Both the position numbers and the translations under genes were made by a program. Source: Apiospora phragmitis (taxonomy: Eukaryota > Ascomycota > Sordariomycetes > Amphisphaeriales > Apiosporaceae). From it: a stretch of 64,000 bases of DNA. The notes under the pieces are model-generated. The model saw only the letters and a program-made list of their open reading frames with translations. It was not told where the DNA came from and ran no database searches. Positions 23,517-34,027 of this stretch are shown here, one piece after another; position 1 is the stretch's first letter, and every line of letters starts with the position of its first letter. The DNA is taken from positions 2,666,001-2,730,000 of the forward strand of contig JAQQWL010000015.1 in NCBI GenBank assembly GCA_038363925.1, written 5' to 3'.

Positions 23517-24539
23517 ACTTGCAATGACGGATAGATTGATAATAGACCAAAGATTGGTAACTTTCCTCCAGTAAAGAATTTGCTTTCGCTCTTGCCTTGA
23601 ACTAAAATCGATGATTCCAGCACCAAGTCGAGCCAGCGAAGGGGCTTGATAGAATTGAGAAAAAGATGTGTTGAACATTTGCTATTACTACATAGTTACC
23701 ATGGGTGTTTGGTGCCCGCAACTTCAGCGCAAAGATTAGGCAGCTAGAACTGCCACACGAAGGCTGTGCCCAAGGTTCCGAGGTGTGGTAACGCTTGCAA
23801 GCCCCCTTTTCTGACTTGGCAGCATGTTATGAGGTTTAACACCACTTAACGCCCCGTTGACGAATACTAAATTTCCCCAAACTTTCAAATCTATGTGGCC
23901 ATGGAACCTTCATTCCGGTATAGGACTCTCATCATACAAAGCCTCAAGCACATGCTCCTTCGGTGTCACCTCGCAACCCTTTGTTTTTTCTCCTGCAGGC
24001 GTTCACCTTTCAATCAAGCTCGCCGCTGACACAATACCACCGAATATGGCCATGCCGGACCAGATGACACTCAAGTTCTCCGTATAGACCACAATCATTA
24101 TGAGACGTTCCGTTGAGATTTCTTAAGAACCTTGATGTGCCCCACAAGTGCGCTGGCCTTCTATGCCAAGGATATCGCCTAGTGGGCGCTGGCCGTGTGA
24201 GCCTGCAGCTCGACGTTGAGCCGGGGATGCAGGATCGGGCCGTCCATGACGATGCTGATGCTCCCCCCTGAAGGCGCCGAGGGAACGTGAGAATAGGTGA
24301 AATCAGTGATGGGAGTGGATATGGCTTGTCTCAGAAATGATCACAGACGGTGCGTCTCTTATAGGATGTATAGGGCATTCATTCCATATTATTATAGCTG
24401 CTCATAATTTAATTGCCCGAGTGCCGACCTACTTTTCTCGTATAATGATGGTTTCATCGGCGTCAGAAGCTCATAGATTGCACTCTACCACATCGCGAAG
24501 TACAATCCCAGTCCCTGGTATGGAAATAGCAGAACTCTA
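23517..24539. other. Region between NLR pseudogene and AT-rich block
   Basis: There is no intact gene. On the minus strand, about 24,178-24,325 reads as an open stretch of roughly 48 residues (ITDFTYSHVPSAPSGG to LQAHTASAH) ending in a stop. Its composition is coding-like, so it may be the tail of a lost gene; I do not recognise it. A plus-strand frame at 23857-24087 has no known motif. Confidence 0.35.
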
Positions 24540-24544
24540 TATCG

Positions 24545-24608
24545 GTATCGCAGGGCTCGCAGGGACCTTTAGCATCTAAGCACCTTAACCACTTAGCCGT
24601 CCTACCAC
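24545..24608 (-). repeat. tRNA-like (Ser-like A box) remnant, possibly SINE-derived
   Basis: Read on the minus strand, CGGCTAAGTGGTTAAGG is a good RNA polymerase III A box of the tRNA-Ser/Leu type. It is followed by a shortened anticodon region containing GATGCTAAAG, and TGCGAGCCC stands where GTTCGAGCCC (B box) is expected. The unit is about 64 bp, too short for a functional tRNA. It ends at the border of the AT-rich block, so it may be the head of a tRNA-derived repeat. Confidence 0.3.
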
Positions 24609-24619
24609 ATAAGTAGTCA

Positions 24620-25680
24620 CCTAAATTAACTACCGATAAGCGAAGCCTCTTAACCCTTTTTTTATATATAAATTAATATTTAACCCCTTTATTAATTATT
24701 AAAGGATATTATTAAAATCGTTACTTTTAATACGTTTTTATTATATTTATTTTAACCCTCGAATTTATTATTTAACTTATTATCTTAACCGTATAAGTTA
24801 GCGAGTCGAAACGTACAGCTTTTAAAAAACTTAAGGTACCCCGAGCTACTTTACGAAATAGAATTAGGGGTAGACCGACTCGGACCGAGTTTAAAAAGTT
24901 GGTTAAAACGTTTTTTTCCGCTTAAAAGTAATATTTTTAAAACTTAAGTTATTTAATAAACGTAGTTAAGCTTTATTTTTAAGTATAACGTATTTTAATT
25001 ATTCGTTATTTAGTTATTTAAAACGAATTAACGCGCTTTATTTTTTAAAATTTATTAAAAGTTTTTTTATTAATCGTTATTTTAAATTAAAAATTATCAT
25101 AACTACGATAATAAATTTTTAACTCCTTTATTATATATTTAAAAAAATATTTAATATTACGGGCGATCGTTATATAATAGGATAAGTGCGGCGATACGGT
25201 TTTATTACTACGGTCTAGTCGAGGTACGAGTAATAGAATTAATGAAGACGTAGCTCGAGGAGCTACGTTATAAGATTAAATAGGCACGCGATAAAAGTAG
25301 GTCTAGTTAAGGGCCCGTGCGCCTATACTACGAGCTAGGTTAGTCCGCACTATTAGACGTACTTTTATTTAATACGTATAAGACGTTAACTTATCTCGGT
25401 GGTTTAGCGCCGTGATATTTAACTTTTTTTTTAAGTAAATTTTTATTAAAAATATTCTCGCTTAATTTATTTATAATATAAATAAAATTAATAATATTAT
25501 AAGTTTAAATAATAATAATTATATAATTAATTAATTTAATTAAATTAAATTAATTAAAATGTTTAATGAAAATATTATTTATTATAAGTAAATAATTATT
25601 ATAAAGTTTATAAATATAAATAATACTATTATATTTTATAATTATTTTTAAAAACGTTAACATATAATAATAATTATTAT
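24620..25680. repeat. AT-rich remnant of an unrecognised element
   Basis: No protein motif or terminal repeat could be recognised. The stretch 25,150-25,400 is less degraded (GGTCTAGTCGAGGTACGAG and following) and would be the best query against a repeat library. Confidence 0.5.
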
Positions 25681-25687
25681 TAGAACT

Positions 25688-25895
25688 ATTAAAACAGCTA
25701 GAACTAAAGCCGTTTATATTGCTCTAAAAGAGGTGCCACGTACCTACGCGCACGAACCCCTGTTCTGTTTCATTAAGAGGGGCATGCGATGCCCCTCGTA
25801 GCTAGTACTAAAGATAGACATGAATAATAGAATATAGTAATACAGCACCCCTTGAACCCCCACTTGTACGTACGTACGAAAGCTCATTTAATAAT
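25688..25895 (+). repeat. LTR copy 1 (about 200 bp)
   Basis: It starts near AACAGCTAGAACTAAAG and includes a GAGGTGCCACGTACC block, an inverted GGGGCATGCGATGCCCC motif and a CGTACGTACG-type end followed by GAAAGCTCATTTAAT. It matches copies at 31,170 and 32,896 over its whole length, with mostly C/T and G/A differences. No partner LTR with an intervening internal region is recognisable here, so it may be a solo LTR. Confidence 0.75.
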
Positions 25896-26009
25896 TATAA
25901 TAATTATATATAAAGTTATGATATTTATTAATATATGCTTGTTATATATTATTATTTTTAAACTTAAGTTCTTTTTTAATATTAAAATAAAAAATGCGAG
26001 AATATTTAA

Positions 26010-26118
26010 TATAAATTTAAATAAAATTTATTTTATTTAAATATATAAGTAATTAATTTAAATAAAATTTATCTTATTTAAATATATAAGTAATTAATTT
26101 AAATATATAAGTAATTAA
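26010..26118. repeat. Short AT tandem repeat
   Basis: A unit reading AAATATATAAGTAATTAATTT recurs three times, twice with an interposed AAATAAAATTTATNTTATTT segment. It lies just left of the first Fot1-like element. Confidence 0.6.
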
Positions 26119-26264
26119 TTTAATATAATAATACGTTATAATATAGTTTAATATAAAATAAAAGTATAGTAAAGTTTAAAAAAGCTTTATATACTTTATA
26201 TACTAAGCGAATATTTAAAAGAAATAAAGTAATATACGATTAAATATTAAGTATTTATATATAT

Positions 26265-28124
26265 AACGTATCCTATAAGCGAATATCCTATACAAGCGAA
26301 TATTTTATTTTTTATACCCTTTTTAATAAAATATAAATTAATTTCACTATAACGTATTTAATATATTAAAATTAATCGGAATCTTTATTTCTAAATATTT
26401 CTATATTATTCTAATAAGTGCGCGTATTATACCCGGGCTCTCTATAAATTCTATAGCGCTATAAGCGTGTCTCAAACGTCCTTATACGATCACTCCTCCG
26501 ACGCGATTCGTTTTATAACTATTTATTAACGTCTTTTTAAAATTATAAGTCTTTTTTAGCTTATATATAAAGTGATCCTTTATTATATAGCCGTTTCTTT
26601 TTCGTATAGCGGCGCGGCTAAGTATTTTATTTATTTTTCGAAGTATTACGTTCTTACTTTTTAAAAGAGTAACTCGGTATATAATATACGTTATAACTTT
26701 TACGATTTAATTAAAACTAATTAAAATAAATATCGGAGAGTTATTTTAATATTATATGATACGGTTTCGAACGTATTCGGTTTAAAATTAAGCCTTAATT
26801 AAGTTATTTAAAGTTTTTAATTCTTAAGGAATAAATAAGCCGGAAAACGTTCCTAGAAATATTAAAATATATAACTTTATATCTAATTATAAAATAATAT
26901 ATTCTAGATTATACGGGATAAGCCCTATCTTTTAAAAACTTTTTTATATATTCGAAATAGTAAAAATCGCTTAGAACGCTTTTAAAAACGTTAGTAAGAA
27001 GTCCTTTTTTAAAATATAAATAATATACGCCCGGATAAAATATTTAATTTCTTTCCTATACGCCCTTTTTAATATATAAAAATAGCCGATATTAAAAAGC
27101 TAGAATTTATATAATAAATAAAAAAGTATATAAAATATAATAATCGAGTTTTTTTTATAATAAAGCTCGAAAGTTATCGAGTAATAATTTTTATAACCGT
27201 TTAAGATTAAAAGGCGATAACGACCCTTCGTATAAAACTTGGTATATTAATTAAAATATTAAATTTAATCTTCGCTTGTTTTATTTATAGTTTAATTATT
27301 TTTAATAATTATGATCACCTAGTCCTTTAGTAATAAGTTATTTTTATATTAGGAAGAGAGGTACGTTTTCTTAATAAAAATAATATACGGAGGGATAGCG
27401 TAACCGTGTAATCCGACGCCTTAAATAATTATAACCTATTCCCGGTTCTTTTATTATATTATTTTAAGCTTTCCGTATTAATCAGAGGTAGTTACGATTA
27501 TTTCGAACGAAATTTAATTTATAAAAAAGCCGGTCTTATCGAAATTATAAATATCCTCTTTTTAAATCCCGTATTTATAAATTATATTTTATATAAAAAT
27601 AAATTACGCGCTATACGTATCGTAATCTTTATAAAAAACTTTTTAATAATCGATTCTTCGGTTAAAACGCGTCCGGAGGTCTGGTTATCGTTATATAAAT
27701 TTAAAAGCTTAATTAATATCGACGCGTCTCGCGTTACATAAATTAAATAATCGATTCGCTATATCTTTTATACTACTTAGCCGGGGAAAAAACGATCACG
27801 TATTTAAATTAATAATATATTAAATAATTATATTTTCTTTAAAATTTAAAAGCTTTTAAGAATTTATAAATATTTCGTATTATATAAGTTAATTATTTCG
27901 TTTATATTATAAAGTTTTTAATAAAACGTAATAAATTAATACAGCTTTTTATACGTTTAAAGTTAAGTTTTTTTAAAACGCTTAAAGCGCTAGAATTATA
28001 TTACTTTCTTTTTAAAGTTATAGCATTTTCTAACGTAAAAAATATAAAAAAAAGTTAAGGCTATAAAGAAATTTATAAAAGTGGGACATTCGCTTGTATA
28101 GGATATTCACTTGTGGGATACGTT
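26265..28124 (-). mobile_element. Fot1-like DNA transposon, copy 1 (full length, RIP-degraded)
   Basis: The element is bounded by inverted repeats of roughly 50 bp that begin ACGTATCC-TATAAGCGAATA and contain a second GCGAATA unit. They are flanked by TA, the target duplication of Tc1/mariner/Fot1 elements. Length (1.86 kb) agrees with Fot1. It matches copy 2 (36.2-38.06 kb) in reverse orientation along its length. The transposase would be on the minus strand but is full of stops. Confidence 0.85.
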
Positions 28125-28292
28125 AATATAAAATAAACCCGGTAAATAAATACGAAACTTAAGTCTTTAAACACTTGCTTTTTAAAACTTACCACGTTAA
28201 TTAAATACTTATAAAATATAATACCGGGCTTAAAAGTTAGCTTTTAAATTTAACATAATAATTAATAAATAACGAACTATTAAAATTTACTT

Positions 28293-28592
28293 AACGTATC
28301 CCACAAGCGAATATCTTATATAAGCGAATATCCTATTCTTTTATACCCTTTTTAATAAAATATAAATTAATTTTACTATAACGTATTTAATATATTAAAA
28401 TTAATCGGAATTCTTATTTCTAGATACTTCTATATTATTCTAATAAGTACGTGTATTATACCCGGGCTCTCCGTAAATTTTATAGCGTTATAAACGTGTC
28501 TTAAACGTTTTTGTACGATTATTCTTCCGACGCGATTCGTTTTATAACTATTTATCAACGTCTTTTTAAAACTGTAAGTCTTTTTTAACTTA
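28293..28592 (-). mobile_element. Fot1-like element, copy 3, truncated by a pogo-like insertion
   Basis: This stretch repeats the first 300 bp of copy 1 in the same orientation. It stops at a TA where the inverted repeat of another element starts (AGCCAGCTAACGG at 28,593). The continuation of copy 1 at that point is TATATAAAG, so the insertion site is exact. The rest of copy 3 is not present further on. Confidence 0.8.
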
Positions 28593-29639
28593 AGCCAGCT
28601 AACGGTGCTACGGTCACCCCATGTAACGGCGACCCCAAAAACTAACAATAATACTATATAATAATAATACGAATAATTTAATTAAAAATTAATATAAAAT
28701 CTTAAAAACACGGTTTTAGTCTCGAAACGCTTTTATAATACTCCTAATCTTAAATTTAGAGTTAGATTTAATTATAACGGCTTCCGGCGCCGATAATAGA
28801 GGAGTAACAGCCTGGGGTTCCGGTGTAACGCTATTTATTTCCTTTTTAATTATTATAGTATCTCGTATACGCGTAAACTTTTAATTAGGGTTAAGTATTA
28901 CTTTTTTCTTCTTTTTATTTCTTTCTTTCTCTAAATTACCTTTTAAAAGTGACTTCTCGTGCTCTAATTAGCCGATCTAGCTATTTAAAATATTTAGACT
29001 TTTTTAAAGCTTTTAAAATAAAACCCGGCGCGTCGCGCTATTAAAAATAATAATATTATTACTAAGCGTATCCGTTAACTCTTTAATTTAGCGGCTAGTT
29101 ATAAGTATTAATAACGCTATAAAGGAGAATTATTTATCGAAAACGTTAGGGGGGAGGCTTAAATAGTCCTGCTTCTACCTAGTCTTCTATCCTCCGGTTC
29201 CGGTTATTAAGGGGCTTATTAATATCGCGAGGGAATATATTAGTTACGGCCTAGCCGCTAGCTATTATATACGGCCGAAAAGTAAACCTTTTAGCTAGCT
29301 TTTAATACCGGAGGAAGTCTCTCTTATTTATATTTATATTATTAAGCCCTATATAGTCTAGGGTTATTTTTTAGTAGTAAATATTTTTTAATATGTTAAA
29401 AAGATTAAGATCTAAGGGTTATAATAGGTGCGACGAGTGTGCCGAAAGGAAGAGAAGCTATATCTTATACTTTAAGCACGTTATAATAAAGTCCTCGCTT
29501 ACGTAGCTGGCGTAGCTATTTAGAATAATAAGCCGCTATTAGTCCTCGTTTTAAGGCTTTATATAAGGGATGAAGACCTTATTTAACTATACCAAGGCTA
29601 GCTCCTTATTAGTCTAGCCTTTAAGGGATGCCGTAAATT
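28593..29639 (-). mobile_element. Pogo-like DNA transposon, truncated copy
   Basis: It begins with the inverted repeat AGCCAGCTAACGGTGCTACG. It runs through a region that is the reverse complement of the DDE-coding part of the full copy (34,900-35,110) and ends abruptly at 29,639 against the O-methyltransferase fragment. The second inverted repeat is missing. Confidence 0.8.
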
Positions 29640-29646
29640 TACGGCA
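29629..29646. repeat. Perfect 18-bp palindrome at a transposon/gene junction
   Basis: TGCCGTAAA is followed directly by its reverse complement TTTACGGCA. The left half belongs to the pogo-like element, whose full copy also has GATGCCGTAAA; the right half joins the O-methyltransferase exon. A fold-back or microhomology-mediated junction would produce such a structure. Confidence 0.85.
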
Positions 29647-29987
29647 GTCTTGTCGGCGAGCTCGGCGCTGGTGAAGGGCCGAGGCTCGGCGGCCAGGGCA
29701 GCAAACAAGCCGGTTTCGACGCCAATAAGGGCCATGGGAAGCTGGAGGTGCTAATTGGGGTGATTAAGGTCAATGCTGGTCATAAGGACGGACGAGGAGG
29801 TTCTACATACCGCGTAGCCAAACCGGCGCAGTGTCTCCATCGGAAACTCCAACGCCACACCGAGCTTGCGTGCGGCTGCGGCTAAACGACGGCAGGTTCG
29901 TTCATCTTGGACCTGTGCACTGGGGTCCTGAAGAATAGATTCAATCTGCTCTGCTAAAGCTTCGTATTGGGTACTGGTAGAACCCAT
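29645..29987 (-). pseudogene. O-methyltransferase, N-terminal fragment
   Basis: The ATG at 29987 starts MGSTSTQYEALAEQIESIL. The frame passes ARKLGVALEFPMETLRRFGYA, then a 60-bp intron (29751-29810, donor GTATGT, acceptor ATTAG), then HLQLPMALIGVETGLFAAL and AAEPRPFTSAELADKT. This is the N-terminal dimerisation/winged-helix part of fungal class-I-like O-methyltransferases of the sterigmatocystin 8-O-methyltransferase type. The S-adenosylmethionine-binding domain is missing: the frame ends at the junction with the truncated pogo-like element. Codon use and composition are normal, with no RIP signature inside, although AT-rich repeat lies on both sides. It is a gene stump with its own upstream flank and cannot be catalytically active. 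Confidence 0.82.
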
Positions 29988-30345
29988 CTTCACCGTGCCA
30001 ACGTAACGTCAAGAACACGGATATATTCGGCCCCTTTGTGAACGGGCATATGACACGAGGGGGGAAAGGGAGAAAATTATACCAATCAACATGAAAAAGA
30101 CCCGAAGCCGAAAATGGGGGGTTGGGGGTTACACATCATTGTGACTGGTTCTTGGTGTTGGTGTTGGTGTTGGTTGGGGGTGTTGTTTCCCGAGAGAGTA
30201 CTGATTGCTCCTCTGCATTAAGCCCTACGCGCGCAAATGCAGGCTGCCAGCTGCATTGTATTTTTGGACGTGTGGTGTATAACTGTTTGGTTGGTTGGTT
30301 GCAGTTTCACTGCATTAATTAATCAACTAAAGAGATGGGCGGCTT
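29988..30345. other. 5' flank of the O-methyltransferase stump (normal composition)
   Basis: This is non-coding DNA of normal base composition with GT-rich simple sequence (GGTGTTGGTGTTGG at about 30,155 and GGTTGGTTGGTTG at about 30,290). It probably contains the old promoter. Composition changes back to AT-rich at about 30,345. Confidence 0.6.
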
Positions 30346-31169
30346 GGCGGATGTCTAAATTAAGAAATAAATCGTACGAAAGACTAGTTCGAAATCTAAA
30401 GTAACATTATTTATTAAAGCTTAATAAAATATAAAAAAGTTATACGGAGCGTATTAATTAACGAACTATACGGCACGATTTCTAATATAAATTACGGTAT
30501 CGCATTAAATATTACGTTTAAAAGAATTATATAAACTTTAAGATTTTAACATATATTAATAACTTTTTATATAAATTTAAGGTCTCTTTATAAGTACTTA
30601 ATTAAGCTAGGTATAATAAATAAAAAAAGGCTTATAATTAATATTATAGCCCTCTAAGAATTATACGAGGGAAAAGAGATCTTATAAATCTATTATATCG
30701 ACAGTAAAGACAACCCGGCAGACGCCCTCACTAAAATATCCTTAAATAAGGCCCTCGAGTAAATAGTCTTAATAAATAGCCTTATTATACGTATAAAAGC
30801 GTATATCGAAAAGCTGGACTCGTATATCCCCGATAAGGTATAACGTATCGCGATATATAACGGCACTTTTATTATTATTATTATTTTAAAACCGTTTTTT
30901 TTAATTTATAACGAGAAATAATATACGTTAATATATAATAACTTCTTCTATTATCTTTATTATTTTTAAATAATTAAAATACTTAATTAAAAGGATTTAT
31001 TACGTAATAAAATTAATATTAAAAAGGTATAATATTACTTATACGGCTTAAATAGGCACCGAATACCGGATTAGCGTAACTTATTTATACGAGACCCTCG
31101 AGAAGGGAAGGCTTATATTTAAAAGAGGGAACAGGCTAATTTTATCGCTAAAAATAAAAAACTGCTAAT
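30346..31169 (+). mobile_element. Ty1/copia retrotransposon, 3' (RNase H) fragment
   Basis: Through the RIP mutations the frame can still be followed as ELYGTISNINYGIAL and then YIDSKDNPADALTK. Both are landmarks of the copia RNase H C-terminus. The fragment is in plus orientation and is followed directly by an LTR copy, the order expected for the 3' end of a copia element. The 5' two-thirds (gag, integrase, reverse transcriptase) are missing on the left, where the O-methyltransferase island starts. Confidence 0.75.
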
Positions 31170-31376
31170 ATTAGAACAGCTAAAACTAAAGCTGTTTATA
31201 TTGATCTAAAAGGGGTGCTACGTACCTGCGCGTACGAACCCCTTTTCTGTTTTATTAAAGGGGTATACGATACCCCTCGCAGCTAGCACTAGAAATAGAC
31301 ATAAATAATAGAATATAATAATATAGTATTACTTAAACCCTTATTTATACGTATATACGAAAGCTTATTTAATAAT
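31170..31376 (+). repeat. LTR copy 2 (3' LTR of the copia fragment)
   Basis: It begins ATTAGAACAGCTAAAACTAAAG and ends near CGAAAGCTTATTTAATAAT. It aligns with the copies at 25,688 and 32,896. Its position just after the RNase H remnant marks it as a 3' LTR. Confidence 0.75.
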
Positions 31377-32895
31377 AACTTTAATTATTACTTATATAAA
31401 AACTAAACCCTTTTTATTATTATTAATTATTATAATAAAGAGGAGTATTAATATAAAGCGTTTTTTTTTAAAAAAAGGTTTCGTTTACGATTATAAGCCT
31501 TTTATAATAACGGAAGCTCGCTTTATTTTAAAAAGAGTAAATAAAGATTCGTTCGAAACGTTAATAACGGTCTTATAGTAACTTTATGTATATAATTAAT
31601 ACGATAGCTTTAAAAATCCTTTTATAAATTAAAAATAATTAAAAATTAAAGCGATACTTATTAATATTTTTATTAAAAAAACGAAAACGATATTTTTATA
31701 TCCTTTTATAATCGATTGTTTTAACGAACTAAATACGGAAAAATTCGAGGATCTATTATATTATAGTTTATTAAATAACGGTAAAATAAGCAGGTACGGT
31801 TTAATTACGTCACTTTTTATAACAAGTTGCCGAGTATTTTTATTAAAAGCTATAAAAATAGTTATAATTAGCTTTATAAATATATAAGTTTTAAAAGTCT
31901 TTCTCGACGTCGTAAAACGTTTTATAGCGCTATAAACAACCCTTTATAGCGAAGAGATAAGCTTATACTACGTAGGTCTCGTTTCGGCGGTCGAATTTAT
32001 AATTAAACTTTTTTTTAATAGCTTAATTATCGAGAGTAAAAGTTATAGCGTTAAGGTTAGAAAACACGAAGTTATCGATTAAAACTTAAAGTAATAGTAA
32101 CGAGGTTATTATAAATAGTAAATAATATTAATCTCTTAGTTTATATTATTTACGAATAAGTTACTTATTTCTTTAATGAGAGGGGTAGTAATTAAAGCGT
32201 TAAAACCGGTAGAAAAAACAACAGGGTAAATAAATCTTAATAAGGGTAATATGAATTATTTAAATCATTTACTTTAAAAAAAAAATATAGCCGCGTAAGT
32301 TATTAAATTTATAATATGTTTATTATGAAATAAAGTATAAAAAAGAAAATAAAACAAAGTTAAGAATATTATTATAAGCGAATATAATAAAATAATATAA
32401 AGAATTTATTACGAACTATCGATATTAAGTTACGCTAGGCGGTACTTATAATTTTAAGTTAAGGGATAATATCGGTCTTTGCGACCGGGTCTTAATTAGT
32501 AGGATAGGTAAGGCGGGTGAGGCGGCTTAGGGTAATTAAAAACGGTCGCCTCGATAGTAATATATAGATTTTAACTAAATAAGCAGTCATGCTTTAATAG
32601 CTAGTAGCCGACTATTATTTATTTAATACGAACGAGTAAAAGCGTTATAGTTATATATTATATATTAAATCTTATATATTAATTATAATATAAAATAAAG
32701 TATTAGTTAAGAGCGAAATAAAAAAATATAAGATAAAGTAAAAGAGGCTAGCTTTAATAAATCGAGAATTAATTTATAAAGACGAGTTATTAAAAAGTTA
32801 AATATATATTTATTAAAGCGTTTAATTTAAAATTAAGCGTAATTAAATTATTTAAAATAATAACACTTATAAAGTAAAGGTATAAAAAAAACGAT
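31377..32895. repeat. AT-rich sequence between two LTR copies, unrecognised
   Basis: No protein motif was recognised. A less degraded stretch at 32,460-32,545 (GGTCTTTGCGACCGGGTC and following) stands out. It could be the interior of a short non-autonomous LTR element bounded by the copies at 31,170 and 32,896. Confidence 0.45.
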
Positions 32896-33105
32896 AAGTG
32901 TTAGAACAGCTGGAACTAAAGCTGTCCATATTACTCTAAAAGAGGTGCCACGTACCTGCGCGCACGAACCCCTTTTCTGTTTTATAAAGAGGGGCATACG
33001 ATGCCCCTCGTAGCTAGTACTAAAGATAGATATGAACAATAGAATAAGAACGATTGAACCCCGATTAAAACCGGAACCACCGTACGTACGAGAGCTCATT
33101 TAATA
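32896..33105 (+). repeat. LTR copy 3 (least mutated)
   Basis: It begins TGTTAGAACAGCTGGAAC, which gives the best estimate of the LTR 5' end, and carries the GGTGCCACGTACC block and GGGGCATACGATGCCCC. It is less mutated than the other two copies, so it is probably the youngest. Confidence 0.75.
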
Positions 33106-34027
33106 ATAAGAGAATTTATAAATCTTAAAAAATAATATACGGCATTAAAGGATTTAAGAGGAGAAATTATCGATAACTCGATCGAACTATTAAATAATCG
33201 AAAATAAACCTTATTATTTAAATTTACGAGGTCGAATTAATTTAGCCGAACTTTTATTGAGGGGACGCAGCTAAGGCGCTACGGTATAAATAATCCGATA
33301 GTTATTAACGCCGGTCGCGCTAGACTTACGTAGAGTTAATACTACCCGCGTAATAACGTCGCGGCGTATAACTAAGGACCTTAAACGTTTTAAACGCGTC
33401 TTAATAATAGTAATAAATTAAAAAAAGGTATCGAAAAAGCGATCGAATATTTAAAGATATTAATTACTAATTTAGTAGCTTCCGAAAGGATTTATAAAGA
33501 GATTTTTTAAATAATTAAAGAACTTCGTATCGAAACGACCGAGCCACGACCGCATCTCGATAACGACGATAACGCGCCGGTAACCCGCGGAGAACTGTAA
33601 AAGATAATCGGAAAAGCTATCGCCTAAGCTACGCAAGATCTTAAAGCTATATAAACCAAGTCCTAAGCTTAAGTTATAACCGCGCTACTACGTAATAGCG
33701 ACCTCGTTACCTAGTAGCCGAAAGTTATCGTCCTAGCCCGTCGAACTCGCGAAGTAATAATTAAAAGCGTAAATTAATCGAGCGACGTATAAAAAAAGAT
33801 ACTAATAAATATTATATAAAATATAAATATAATAATCGGGTATAACGAGGCTATCGTAATAAAAAAGCTACTTAGCGGCGATATTATCTTTATTTTTAAA
33901 AACGAGGCGAAAAATTATATAAAAAATAATAAATAGGTTCTAAACGCTTTTAAAAATAATACGTAGCTTGCTCGTAAAGAATTAATAGTTATTATAAAAG
34001 GGATCCTAGCGAAAAAACTACGGGATA

